NCBI RefSeq assembly: GCF_004801415.1
Contig: NZ_SSNX01000007.1
Coordinates: forward strand, 174,388 to 238,387
Origin: Deinococcus sp. KSM4-11
Lineage (GTDB): Bacteria > Deinococcota > Deinococci > Deinococcales > Deinococcaceae
DNA: 64,000 bases
Reading direction: 5' to 3'
Both the position numbers and the translations under genes were made by a program. The notes beneath the pieces were generated by a model that searched no databases, was not told the origin of the DNA, and saw only the letters and a list, made by a program, of their open reading frames with translations. Numbering within the stretch: position 1 is the first letter of the stretch; each line of letters opens with the position of its first letter. Shown piece after piece: positions 38,101 through 46,538 of the stretch.

Positions 38101-38820
38101 GTGATCCCGCCGCCCGCTGCCGACGCCCTGTTCCCCGATCCGCGCCTGAATACGGTCGCGGCGCTGCTGCGGGCCGGTCGAGCGCGCTGGGAGGCGCTGG
38201 GCGTGTCGCGCGTGCGGGTGTTCGGCTCGGTCGCGCGGGGTGAGGCGCGGGCCGAGTCGGATATCGACCTGCTGGTGGATTTCGGGCCGGGTCGGGCGGC
38301 GGGCCTGCTGGACCTGATGCGGGTACGGGCGGTGTTCGAGGAACTGCTGGCCCGGCGGGTTGACGTGGTCACGGAGGCGGCCCTGACGCCGCCCATGCGT
38401 GCCGAGATCCTGGCCGACGCGGTGGATGTGCTGGCCGTGCCCACCCCGCTGCCGCTGGCGCACCGGGCGAAACGCTGGCGCTGGCGGGTGGTCGATCTGA
38501 TCGCGGTGCTCGACCGGCTGGCCGCCCACCTGGCGGGCCTGACCCTGACCACCTTCCGCCGCGATGAGCGCACGCAGGACGCTGCGCTGCACCTGCTCCT
38601 GCGGCTGGGCGAGACGACCAAGTACCTTCCTCAGTCGGTGCAGGACACCCGCCCGGAAGTTCCCTGGGCGCTGCTGCGCGACGTGCGGAACCTCGTGGCG
38701 CACGATTACTTCGGGGTCGACCCGGCGCTGGTGTGGCACACCGCGACCGTGGAGCTGCCCGCCCTGCGGCCCGCGCTCCAGGCGTTGGCCGACGCTCCGG
38801 ACGTGCCCGCTACCCGATGA
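38101..38820 (+). CDS. Single-chain MNT-HEPN protein (MntA-HepT fusion)
   Basis: The 239-residue product joins two parts normally made by separate toxin-antitoxin genes. Residues 28-115 are a minimal nucleotidyltransferase (MntA) with [21 protein letters not shown]: Gly42-Ser43, ten residues, Asp54-x-Asp56, an exact GS-x10-DxD motif. Residues 125-230 are a HEPN domain of the DUF86/HepT type ([19 protein letters not shown]..., [20 protein letters not shown]) with Arg196-x4-His201-x-Tyr203, the RX4HXY RNase motif. In known pairs MntA AMPylates that Tyr and silences HepT. Here both active centres look intact in one chain. A basic, Trp-rich segment (HRAKRWRWR) links them. GTG start with a leaderless -10; the C-terminus overlaps the convergent antiporter gene by 11 bp. 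Confidence 0.88.
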   Translation: MIPPPAADALFPDPRLNTVAALLRAGRARWEALGVSRVRVFGSVARGEARAESDIDLLVDFGPGRAAGLLDLMRVRAVFEELLARRVDVVTEAALTPPMRAEILADAVDVLAVPTPLPLAHRAKRWRWRVVDLIAVLDRLAAHLAGLTLTTFRRDERTQDAALHLLLRLGETTKYLPQSVQDTRPEVPWALLRDVRNLVAHDYFGVDPALVWHTATVELPALRPALQALADAPDVPATR

Positions 38821-39958
38821 GGGCGCCGAGGCTGTGCAGGGCGGCCCCGCTGCCCTCGGCCACGCGCGGCGTGACGTAAAAGAAGGCCAGGGCCAGCGCC
38901 ACGTACACGGCGATCAGCAGGACGCCCTCGAACCACGTGGTTTCGCCGTCCTTGGTCACGGACGTGACGATCAGGGCCACGGCGATGATCGCGATCAGTT
39001 CCAGGGGACTGCTGAATACCAGGTTCATGGGATGGCCGATGAAGTACCCGATGATGACCAGCAGCGGCGCGGTCAGCAGGGCGACCTGCACGGTCGCGCC
39101 CAGGCCGATGTTCACGGCGAGGTCCATCTGCCCGCGCCGGGCGAAATACACGGCGGCGATGTACTCGGCGAAGTTGCCCACGATGGCCAGCACGATGATC
39201 CCCAGGAAGAACGGACTCAGGCCCAGGGTCGTGCTGGTGGCCTCCAGCGCGCCGGACAGCAGTTCGGATTCCAGCGCGATCAGGGCGGTGCCGCCCAGCA
39301 GCACGCCCAGGGCGACCGGCAGCGACCACGGCTTCTCCGGGCCGTGGCCGCTGCCGGTCGCGTCATCGACCGCGAACACGTCCTTGTGCGTGACCAGCGT
39401 GTACACCAGGTTCAGCAGGTACACGACGATCAGGATGATCGCCACGCCCAGGCTGAGCTTCTCGTCCAGGTTTTCGCGATCCGGGGTGGAGGCGACGAAG
39501 CCGGGCAGCTGCTCGGTGTAGTCGAAGATGGCGGGCAGGGTCAGCGTGATGACCGTCAGGAACAGCATGGCCGAGAGCTGCCCGGCGTTCGCGGCATTGA
39601 ACTTCTGCCGCTCGCCCCGGTTGGCGAAGCCGGCGAACACGATGGCCAGCCCCAGCCCCAGCAGCGCGTTCCCGATGATTGACCCGGTGATCTGCGCCTT
39701 CACGACCTGCGTGTTCCCGCCGATCAGAATGAAAATGGCGATGATCAGTTCGGCCATATTGCCGAAGGTCACGTTCAGCAGCCCGCCGATGGTCGGCCCG
39801 GCATGCACGGCCACGTGCTCGGTTCCCTTGCGCAGCCAGTCGGCCAGCGGCACGATGGCCAGCACCGCCGTGAAGAACACCCACAGGGGCGGCGCGTGGA
39901 AGGCGTACTCCAGTAGCAGGCTGATCGGAATGAAGGCCAGCAGGGCGTTCATGAGCAT
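38810..39958 (-). CDS. Calcium/proton (cation) antiporter, CaCA family
   Basis: The 382-residue membrane protein has two homologous halves of about five helices. Each half carries the ion-binding alpha repeat: [19 protein letters not shown] and [33 protein letters not shown]. This GNxxE pattern, with short loops, is that of the Cax/ChaA H+-coupled Ca2+ exchangers. A hydrophilic loop (around residues 200-215) separates the halves. The direction would be Ca2+ out in exchange for H+. ATG 39958 has a TACACT -10 six bases upstream. Its stop overlaps the MNT-HEPN stop region by 11 bp. Confidence 0.92.
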   Translation of the reverse strand: MLMNALLAFIPISLLLEYAFHAPPLWVFFTAVLAIVPLADWLRKGTEHVAVHAGPTIGGLLNVTFGNMAELIIAIFILIGGNTQVVKAQITGSIIGNALLGLGLAIVFAGFANRGERQKFNAANAGQLSAMLFLTVITLTLPAIFDYTEQLPGFVASTPDRENLDEKLSLGVAIILIVVYLLNLVYTLVTHKDVFAVDDATGSGHGPEKPWSLPVALGVLLGGTALIALESELLSGALEATSTTLGLSPFFLGIIVLAIVGNFAEYIAAVYFARRGQMDLAVNIGLGATVQVALLTAPLLVIIGYFIGHPMNLVFSSPLELIAIIAVALIVTSVTKDGETTWFEGVLLIAVYVALALAFFYVTPRVAEGSGAALHSLGALIG

Positions 39959-39964
39959 GCTGGC

Positions 39965-39970
39965 AGTGTA
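39965..39970 (-). promoter_or_regulatory. Leaderless -10 element (TACACT) for the antiporter gene
   Basis: TACACT on the minus strand is followed by 6 bases and the ATG at 39958. Confidence 0.55.
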
Positions 39971-39986
39971 GGGTCTGATCCCGCGT

Positions 39987-42900
39987 TCACGCGTACTCGT
40001 AGCCGCTCGCGCGCCGGGGCACGTCCAGGTCGGCCAGGGCGTGGGCGCGCAGGGTCAGGTGCAGGCCCTCGCGCACGGCGTCCCCGCTCACGATCAGGGC
40101 GCGGGCGTCGCGCACCAGCTGCCGGTGCGCTTCCCATAGCTCAGGCGAGATGACCACCTGCGCGCGGTGCGGGCCGTCCTCGATCACGAAGAAGGCGTAC
40201 CCGCGCGCCGTGGGGGGCTTCTGGCGCGACACGATCAGTCCTGCCGTGAGCGCCCGTCCTCCGGAACGCACGCGTCCCAGCGGCGTGACGCCCAGGTCGT
40301 TCAGCGTGCCGCGCAGCAGCGTCATGGGGTGCAGGCCATCCTCGGACAGGCCCTTGCGGCGCAGATCCCAGTCGAGGCGCTCGGCGTCCGTCAGGGGCGG
40401 CAGCGGTGGGGGCTCGCTCACGGGGGGCAGGAGCGGCGCGGGGGCGGCCCGTGGCCGGGTGCCCAGCACGCCTGCGCGGTACAGCGCCTCGCGGCGCGGG
40501 TGCAGGGCGTCGAAACACCCGGCCTGGGCCAGCGCGTCCAGTGCGCCGCGCGTCAGTTCCACGCGGGCGTGGAGATCGGGCAGGTCGTGGTACGGGCCGT
40601 TCAGGTGGCGCTCCAGCACGATTCGCTGCGCCTCCGCATCAGCCACGCCCTGCACGCCGCCCAGGCCCAGGCGCACGTGGCGGGTGTCCTCGGCGCGCAG
40701 GCGCACGTGCGAGGCGTTCACGCACGCGGGGCGCAGGCGCACTCCCCAGCGCCCGGCCTCCTGCGCCAGGGTGGCGGCGGGCCACATGCCGGGGGCCTCG
40801 CCGAGCAGTCCGGCCAGGTACGGAGCGGGCCAGTGCTCGCGTACCCACGCGCTGGCGTAGGTGTGGAAGGCGAAGGCGTGCGCGTGGCTCTCCGCGAACC
40901 CGAACCCCTGGAAGGCCGCGCACCACTCGAACACCTCCTCGGACTCGAAGGGAAAGGCCCCCACCGTCTGCGCCGCGCCCAGCACGAACTCGCGGCGCAG
41001 GGCGTCGCGCTGCGGGCCGGCGCCCACCTTGCCCAGCGTGCGGCGCAGGCGCTCCGCGTCCAGCCACGTGTATCCCGCGAAGCCGTGCGCGATCCGCAGG
41101 ATCTGTTCCTGAAACAGGATCACGCCGTGCGTCTCGCGCAGGATGGTCGCCAGCGGTTCCATCAGCGCCGGCACCGCCTCCTGGCCGCGCGCCCGGCGCA
41201 GGTAGGGGTGGACGGTGTCGGACTGGATCGGGCCGGGGCGGAACAGCGCGATCTGGTGCGCGAGTTCCTGGCGGGTGCGGGCGCGCAGCTGCGTGCTCAG
41301 GCGCGTCTGCCCCGGACTCTCGACCTGGAAGAGCCCCAGCGTGTCTCCGCGCGCGATGCGCTGCCACACGCGGGGATCGTCGGGCAGCGCGCCGAAGTCC
41401 GGGTAGGGGCCGCCCAGCCGCACGATCTCCTCGCGCGCGCGCTCCAGCGCCGAGAGCATCCGCAGTCCCAGCAGGTCGAGCTTGATCAGTCCGGCGTCCT
41501 CGGCATCATACTTGTCGAGCGTTAACATGCGGATGCCGCCGGAACTCGTCGTGAGGGGCGAGTAGTGCGTCAGGGGCGCGGCACTCAGCACCACACCGCC
41601 CGAATGCGGCGCGAGGTGCCGCACGAATCCCGGCTCCATCAGGGCCAGCAGGTTCAGCAGCGTGGCCCCCACCGGGGCACTGCCGAGCACCTCGTCGAAG
41701 GCGGGCGCGGCCCGCTGCGCGAGGTGCGGCGGCAGGTGCCGGAAATCACGGCCCAGGGCACGGGTCAGGCGGTCACGCCCCTCGGGCGGCAGGCCCAGCG
41801 CGCGGCCCAGATCCTGTACCGCGGCCGGCAGGCGGTAGGTGATGCGGTTGGCGACCATCGCCTCACCGCTCCCCGACCCCCCGAAGCGCTCCTCCACCCA
41901 GCTCAGAACCTCGCGCCGTCGGTGCGAGGCGATGTCGATATCCACGTCGGGCATCAGGGTCTGCCCGGTGTGCAGGAAGCGCTCGAACAGCAGGTCGTGC
42001 TTCAGCGGATCGCTGGTCGTGATGCCCAGCAGGTAACACAGCACGCTGGCCGCCGCGCTGCCCCGCCCGGCCGCCAGGATGCCCTGCCCCCGGCAGTAAT
42101 CCGTGATCTCGGCCGCCACCAGGAAGAAGCCGGCCAGGCCGTGCTGGGCCACCACGCCCAGCTCATGCTCCAGGCGGGTGGCGGCCGCTGCGCGCTCCCC
42201 AGGCACCGGGTAGCGTGGTGTCAGGGCGCGCAGGCAGCGCTCCCGCAGGTGGGTATGCGCGTCCAGGCCCGGTGGCAGGTGGGGTGGCGGCACGGAAAAG
42301 CCTCCGTCCAGCAGCTCCACACGGCACTCGGCGGCGAGTTGCGCGGCGTTCGCCAGGGCGTCCGGGAAGGGCAGGGCCCGGCCCCACGCGCGTGGGGTCC
42401 GCAGCGCAGCGCGGTCGTTGCGGGGCCGCGCGGCATGCGGGGTGTCCAGGTCGATACCCAGGCGGGCGCAGCACAGCGCGTCCAGCAGCGGGAACTGCGC
42501 GGGGCGTGCCAGCTGCACCAGCGGAGCGGCCACCGCCGGCAGCCGGGCCTCGCGCGCCAGCAGCCACAGCAGGCGGGCGCGCCGGCCGTCGCCCGGATAC
42601 GCGCCGTGGAAGAGCTGCACGAACAGCCGTCCGGGAAAGACCTCGCGCAGGGCATGCAGCCGGGCCAGCACCTCGCCTGTGCGCCGCTGCGCGAGCAGGG
42701 CGGCCGGGAACGAGTCGCGCCCGCCGGTCAGCAACACGAGGTCGTCGGCCTGCGCGCAGAGTTCGGCCGCGGTGACGTGCCGCTCCGGGCGGGAGAGCGC
42801 CACGGTCAGCAGGTCGTTCAGGTGGCCATACCCGGCGCGGTTGGCGGCCAGCAGCCGCAGCGGAAAGGTGCCCTCGGGAAAGCGCACGTCCACGGTGGCG

Positions 42901-43112
42901 CCCACCACGCCCTGCACGCCGGTGTCGCGGGCCGCGCGGCAGAGTTCCACCGCGCCCGCCGTGCTGGTCAGGTCGGTCAGGCCCAGACCGCGAAAGCCGC
43001 GCCGGGTCGCGCCGCGCATCAGGGTCGTCGGACTGCACACCCCGCCGCCCGGCGTGAAGTACGAGCGCACGTCGAGCAGCGCGTCGAGCCGCAGATCCGG
43101 GGAAGCGGTCAT
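39987..43112 (-). CDS. dnaE2: Error-prone DNA polymerase III alpha subunit DnaE2 (ImuC)
   Basis: The 1041-residue product is a C-family replicase of the DnaE2/ImuC translesion type; the length and the position after imuY fit DnaE2. Catalytic aspartates are present in [13 protein letters not shown] (about residue 385) and in [19 protein letters not shown]. The finger/thumb motif [26 protein letters not shown] and the tandem HhH region ([15 protein letters not shown], then a helix-hairpin-helix near AGCFDAL) follow, and an OB domain is near the end. The N-terminal PHP domain is altered: [19 protein letters not shown] replaces the usual HxHSxxS, so PHP metal binding is probably lost. ATG 43112 lies 18 bp after the DUF6504 gene; last gene of the lexA-imuY operon. 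Confidence 0.95.
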   Translation of the reverse strand: MTASPDLRLDALLDVRSYFTPGGGVCSPTTLMRGATRRGFRGLGLTDLTSTAGAVELCRAARDTGVQGVVGATVDVRFPEGTFPLRLLAANRAGYGHLNDLLTVALSRPERHVTAAELCAQADDLVLLTGGRDSFPAALLAQRRTGEVLARLHALREVFPGRLFVQLFHGAYPGDGRRARLLWLLAREARLPAVAAPLVQLARPAQFPLLDALCCARLGIDLDTPHAARPRNDRAALRTPRAWGRALPFPDALANAAQLAAECRVELLDGGFSVPPPHLPPGLDAHTHLRERCLRALTPRYPVPGERAAAATRLEHELGVVAQHGLAGFFLVAAEITDYCRGQGILAAGRGSAAASVLCYLLGITTSDPLKHDLLFERFLHTGQTLMPDVDIDIASHRRREVLSWVEERFGGSGSGEAMVANRITYRLPAAVQDLGRALGLPPEGRDRLTRALGRDFRHLPPHLAQRAAPAFDEVLGSAPVGATLLNLLALMEPGFVRHLAPHSGGVVLSAAPLTHYSPLTTSSGGIRMLTLDKYDAEDAGLIKLDLLGLRMLSALERAREEIVRLGGPYPDFGALPDDPRVWQRIARGDTLGLFQVESPGQTRLSTQLRARTRQELAHQIALFRPGPIQSDTVHPYLRRARGQEAVPALMEPLATILRETHGVILFQEQILRIAHGFAGYTWLDAERLRRTLGKVGAGPQRDALRREFVLGAAQTVGAFPFESEEVFEWCAAFQGFGFAESHAHAFAFHTYASAWVREHWPAPYLAGLLGEAPGMWPAATLAQEAGRWGVRLRPACVNASHVRLRAEDTRHVRLGLGGVQGVADAEAQRIVLERHLNGPYHDLPDLHARVELTRGALDALAQAGCFDALHPRREALYRAGVLGTRPRAAPAPLLPPVSEPPPLPPLTDAERLDWDLRRKGLSEDGLHPMTLLRGTLNDLGVTPLGRVRSGGRALTAGLIVSRQKPPTARGYAFFVIEDGPHRAQVVISPELWEAHRQLVRDARALIVSGDAVREGLHLTLRAHALADLDVPRRASGYEYA

Positions 43113-43130
43113 GGGCGGGGGGTGCCGCGC

Positions 43131-43376
43131 TCAGTCGGCCAGCCGGGAGAGCACCCAGGCGTCGCCCACCGCGCTGCGGACGTGGTACACCTCGACGGTC
43201 AGGGGGCCGGCCCGCAGCAGCCAGTAGTCGCGGGGAGCTTCGCGCCGCCACCAGCGGCCCGCCGCGCGCCATTCGTCCAGCACGCCGCTCACCCGGTAGC
43301 GCCGGGTGCCCCACAGCAGTGTCTGTGGGGTGCCGCCGCGCAGCTGCACGTGAATCGCCTCGCCTACCGCGCGCAC
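43131..43376 (-). CDS. DUF6504-family microprotein of the mutasome operon
   Basis: The 81-residue product reads RAVGEAIHVQLRGGTPQTLL, then WGTRRYRVSGVLDEWRAAGRWWRREAPRDYWLLRAG, then LTVEVYH and WVLSRLAD. These fit the small DUF6504 family, found next to imuB and dnaE2 in several phyla. The start is GTG at 43376, 7 bp after the imuY stop; the longer frame to 43595 lies inside imuY and is not coding. Trp/Arg-rich strands suggest a small beta-barrel, possibly binding DNA or another mutasome subunit. The role is not established. It lies between imuY and dnaE2, 18 bp before the latter. Confidence 0.82.
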   Translation of the reverse strand: MRAVGEAIHVQLRGGTPQTLLWGTRRYRVSGVLDEWRAAGRWWRREAPRDYWLLRAGPLTVEVYHVRSAVGDAWVLSRLAD

Positions 43377-43383
43377 GGCGTCC

Positions 43384-44595
43384 CTACGTCCGGAACTCTG
43401 GCTGGAGGGCCGCCGGAGAGGGCGCCAGCACCGGAGTCCTGGCCGGGGGCGGCGTCCCGGGCTGCCCGTCGGCCATCCGTACCCACTCGTAGCGGTTCCC
43501 CGGCGCCAGGCTGAAGACGTCGAGCCAGCGCACCCGGCGCATGCTGCCGGGAAAGCGGCCCTCCGCCCGGCTGGCCGCGTCCCGCGCCTGGGCACGTCCC
43601 CACAGGTCGCCCTGCACGGCCACGCGCTCCAGGCCGCCCAGCGTGACCTCCAGGCCCTCGATGCCGTAACGGGCGGCGTCGGTGTCGTGCAGGGCGCTGA
43701 GGAGCGCGCGGCGCAGTGGTGGTGGGGTGCGCAGGTCTTCCTTGGGTTCGCGCGTGGCGCTGAGGGTCAGGCCCGCCACGCGCGCGGCCACAGTCACGCG
43801 GGCGGGGCGGCGCGTGCCGAGGGCGGTTAGCAGCGTGTGCGCCAGTTCGGCCAGGGCGCCCTCCAGGTCGTGCGGTTCGAACAGCGGCCCGTCGAAGGTC
43901 AGCGAGGCCGTCACGGTCGCGTCCGGGCGGGCGCTGCCCACCCCGCCGGAGTTCGCGCCGTGCAGATAGGGGCGCAGCGCCGCGTATTCCGGCCCCAGGA
44001 ACGCCGCCTGCTGGGCACGGCTCCAGCGCAGCAGGTCGCCCACCCAGCGCAGGCCCAGCCAGCCCAGGCGTTCTTGCAGCGGAGCGCTCAGGCCCACGCC
44101 GCCCAGCGTGCCCAGGGGCAGGGCGGCGCGGAACACGGCGTCCTCGCCGGAAGGCACGGTCACGGCCTGCCCCGTGGGGGCCGACAGGGCGGCGAGCAGC
44201 GCCAGTTCACGGGTCGGGGCCAGGCCCACCCGTCCGCCCAGGGCGGTGGCCAGTTGTGCGCCCGCCGGGGCTGTCAGGGTCAGCAGCGCGTGGCCCGCTG
44301 CGAGCACCTCCAGGTGGGGGCTGAACGCGGGGAGCGCCTGCATGGCCTCGCTCCAGGCGGCCGCGTTCGCCGGGCCGCTGTGGGGAACGGCGTGCAGCGT
44401 GGGCAGCCGCGACAGCGCCCCGGAGACGCGCATGCCTGGCTGCACCCCGGCCTGCTGCGCGCGGGCGTCGGCATGGCGCACCCGGCCGCCCTCGGTGACG
44501 ACCACCGCCGCGTCCGGCGGCGCGTGGCGGGCAGCGGCCCACAGCGCCAGCGGTTCCAGCAGCAGCGCGCCGATCAGGGGAGTCTGGGCGGTCAT
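43384..44595 (-). CDS. imuY: ImuY/ImuB-like inactive Y-family polymerase
   Basis: The 403-residue product is a Y-family DNA-polymerase-like protein lacking the catalytic acidic residues: the N-terminus LIGALLLEPLALWAAARHAPPDAAVVV has no Asp in the DxD place. It keeps the palm/fingers remnant RHADARAQQAGVQPGMRVSGALSRLP, a thumb/HhH stretch (ERLGWLGLRWVGDLLRWSRAQQAAFLG), a little-finger-like region, and a proline-rich tail (PGTPPPARTPVLAPSPAAL). In D. deserti the equivalent ImuY is needed with DnaE2 for UV mutagenesis. ATG 44595 overlaps the lexA stop by 4 bp; the frame open to 45213 is a shadow of lexA. It probably acts as an adaptor linking DnaE2 to the clamp or RecA. Confidence 0.85.
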   Translation of the reverse strand: MTAQTPLIGALLLEPLALWAAARHAPPDAAVVVTEGGRVRHADARAQQAGVQPGMRVSGALSRLPTLHAVPHSGPANAAAWSEAMQALPAFSPHLEVLAAGHALLTLTAPAGAQLATALGGRVGLAPTRELALLAALSAPTGQAVTVPSGEDAVFRAALPLGTLGGVGLSAPLQERLGWLGLRWVGDLLRWSRAQQAAFLGPEYAALRPYLHGANSGGVGSARPDATVTASLTFDGPLFEPHDLEGALAELAHTLLTALGTRRPARVTVAARVAGLTLSATREPKEDLRTPPPLRRALLSALHDTDAARYGIEGLEVTLGGLERVAVQGDLWGRAQARDAASRAEGRFPGSMRRVRWLDVFSLAPGNRYEWVRMADGQPGTPPPARTPVLAPSPAALQPEFRT

Positions 44596-45266
44596 GGGCG
44601 CTGCCGACGGGCCTCTACGCTGCCGACGTGGCCGACGAGCAGCCCCTGCACCTGTACGTCGGCCAGTCCGTAGCGCATGGGTTCGAAGTCCGGGTTCTCG
44701 CTCAGGAGCGTCACGGCCCGGCCCCGGCGCTGCCAGCGTTTCAGGGTGGCGCTGTCCTCGCCGGGAATCAGCACCAGTGCCAGATCGCCGTTCTGCGCGA
44801 CCTCGGCGGGGCGGATCACGACCAGATCGCCGGGGAAGATGCCCAGGCCGGTCATGCTCTCGCCCCGCACGCGCAGCAGGAAGTCGCCTTCGTGCATGGT
44901 CAGCACCTCGTCCAGGCGCGTGACCAGGCTCTCGACCCGCTGCTCGGCCAGCGTGGGCGGTCCGGCGGCGACCTCGCCCAGCAGCGGGAAGCCGTGGGGG
45001 CCAGCCTGGGCGCGCAGGGCGCGGGCGCGGGGGGTCAGGATCAGCATGGCGGGCTGCCGGGGCCGGGCGTGGTATTCCAGCCAGCCGGCCGCCGCCAGCG
45101 CGAGCAGGTGCTCGCGCAGGTTTTGCCGTGCCAGCCCCAGCGTCTCGGCCAGAACGGACGCGCTGAGCACCTCGTCGGCCTGGCAGCGCAGCGCGGTGCG
45201 CAGCACGTCCCATTGCCGGGGCGTCAGGCCGGGAGGCGGTCTGGAGGGGATCATGTCACGTGACAT
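44592..45266 (-). CDS. lexA: LexA-like SOS repressor of the mutasome operon
   Basis: The 224-residue product has a winged-HTH-like N-terminus (LTPRQWDVLRTALRCQADEVLSASVLAETLGLARQNLREHLLALAAAG) and an S24 self-cleavage domain. The scissile Ala101-Gly102 is in GEVAAGPP, with Ser137 (RGESMTG) and Lys176 (SATLKRW) as the catalytic pair. The HTH differs from the standard LexA domain, as in the second LexA of Deinococcus. Expected role: repress the lexA-imuY-DUF6504-dnaE2 operon until RecA* triggers autocleavage. ATG 45266 was chosen because a TACAGT -10 is 5 bases upstream; ATG 45254 is possible. A 16-bp palindrome lies on the start codons. Confidence 0.9.
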   Translation of the reverse strand: MSRDMIPSRPPPGLTPRQWDVLRTALRCQADEVLSASVLAETLGLARQNLREHLLALAAAGWLEYHARPRQPAMLILTPRARALRAQAGPHGFPLLGEVAAGPPTLAEQRVESLVTRLDEVLTMHEGDFLLRVRGESMTGLGIFPGDLVVIRPAEVAQNGDLALVLIPGEDSATLKRWQRRGRAVTLLSENPDFEPMRYGLADVQVQGLLVGHVGSVEARRQRP

Positions 45267-45267
45267 G
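45252..45267. promoter_or_regulatory. 16-bp perfect palindrome over the lexA start (candidate operator)
   Basis: CATGTCACGTGACATG is its own reverse complement. It covers both candidate ATG codons of lexA (45254 and 45266) and the predicted transcription start, which is an ideal place for autorepression. Confidence 0.65.
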
Positions 45268-45271
45268 CTGC

Positions 45272-45277
45272 ACTGTA
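45272..45277 (-). promoter_or_regulatory. -10 element (TACAGT) of the lexA-imuY-dnaE2 operon
   Basis: On the minus strand TACAGT lies 5 bases before the ATG at 45266, immediately upstream of the palindrome. Confidence 0.5.
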
Positions 45278-45345
45278 ATCCGATCCCCAAAGCCCTGACA
45301 AGCTCCCTCTTCGCTGCGGGCCTTCAGCGTCCGGCGGCGCAGTCC

Positions 45346-46326
45346 TCAGGTCCAGGGCAACGCGGATCGTTCCCGCCAGTACGCCTCGGGTGGGATGGCC
45401 AGTGAGCGGAAGGCAGAGGCGTCCACCCTCACCCGCCGCGCCGCGAGGTTGTCGGCAAGCTGGGCCCGCGTGGTCGCCCCGCTGAGCACGACGTCCGCCC
45501 ACGGCTGCGCCAGCACGGCGGCCAGCGCCACGGCGTCGGGCGTCACGTCCTGTTCGCGCGCCACGGCCGCCAGGGCGGGCGGCACGTCGCCCCCGCCGCT
45601 CAGCCCGCGCGGGGTCAGGCGACCGTTCGCCACGCCCTCCTTCACCACGACCGTCCAGCCCGCCGCCCTCGCGTCTGCCAGGGCCGGGCCCGCCGAGGGT
45701 TCCAGCACGTTCCAGGTGGCCTGCACCACGCTGAAGGGACTGACGCCATTCACGCGCACGTCCAGCGCCCGGCGGATGGCGCTCCCCTGCTGCGGCCCGC
45801 TGGTGGAGAGGCCCACCCGCACGCCATGGTCGGCCAGTTCCGCCAGCCGTGCCAGCACCGCCGGATTCTCCAGCACCCCCGACTCCAGGGTCGCGGAGTG
45901 GATCGAGTACACGTCCGGCACGCGGTCGAAGGCGGCCAGCGTCTCGGGCCACTGCCGCTCCAGCGTGCCCAGATCGTGGGATTTGACCTCGTGCGTGTCG
46001 GTATCGGTCCGCCAGCCCGCCACGTAGGTGTAGCCCCACTTTGAGCCGATGACGGCTCCACCACCGGCCGCTCCGTACCCACGCTCGCGCAGCCAGCTTC
46101 CCAGGAACTCCTCGGCCAGCCCGTAGCTGCGCGCGGCGTCGAAATACCGCACGCCCGCTGCCCACGCGGCATCCAGCACGCTCCAGGCCTGCCCGCGCAT
46201 GGCGTCCATGGAGGTGTCCGGCAGGTCGTGGGCGTGTCCCAGGTTGATGTAACCGGGGCGACCCAGCGCGGCCAGCCCCAGGCCCACGCGGAGCGCGTCG
46301 GGCGGAAGGAGGGGAGGAAAGGTCAT
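45346..46326 (-). CDS. Aldo/keto reductase
   Basis: The 326-residue TIM-barrel NADPH-dependent oxidoreductase has all four catalytic residues in the expected order: Asp63 and Tyr68 (YFDAARSYGLAE), Lys96 (GSKWGY) and His143 (YSIHSATLESG). The C-terminal ATTRAQLADNLAARRVRV is the cofactor phosphate-binding segment. It is most like the D-threo-aldose / pyridoxal-reductase-type group; substrate unknown. ATG 46326 was chosen because the family N-terminus (LRVGLGLAALGRPGYINLGH) begins there. It is co-directional with lexA, 79 bp upstream of the lexA start, and has its own region between. Confidence 0.92.
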   Translation of the reverse strand: MTFPPLLPPDALRVGLGLAALGRPGYINLGHAHDLPDTSMDAMRGQAWSVLDAAWAAGVRYFDAARSYGLAEEFLGSWLRERGYGAAGGGAVIGSKWGYTYVAGWRTDTDTHEVKSHDLGTLERQWPETLAAFDRVPDVYSIHSATLESGVLENPAVLARLAELADHGVRVGLSTSGPQQGSAIRRALDVRVNGVSPFSVVQATWNVLEPSAGPALADARAAGWTVVVKEGVANGRLTPRGLSGGGDVPPALAAVAREQDVTPDAVALAAVLAQPWADVVLSGATTRAQLADNLAARRVRVDASAFRSLAIPPEAYWRERSALPWT

Positions 46327-46538
46327 GCCCGCATTGTCGCGCTCCGCCGACCTGATGAATTTCTGATTGAGGAACGGTGACGCCCTTATCATCCCAGCAC
46401 GTGAAATCGGGCAGGGCACGTTTACCGTCCTGACATCTGGCCGGGCGCAACAGGGCCGTACTCTACGGGCATCACGCAAAAGCAGACGTCGGTTCACGTG
46501 GACGTCCCACACGCCGCGCTCTGCCCTGGAGGTTGACG

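Noticed and set aside
43377..43595. Upstream extension of the DUF6504 frame
   Set aside because: It lies inside the imuY coding region in another frame and reads as Arg/Cys/Ser-rich shadow sequence; the GTG at 43376 is the natural start.
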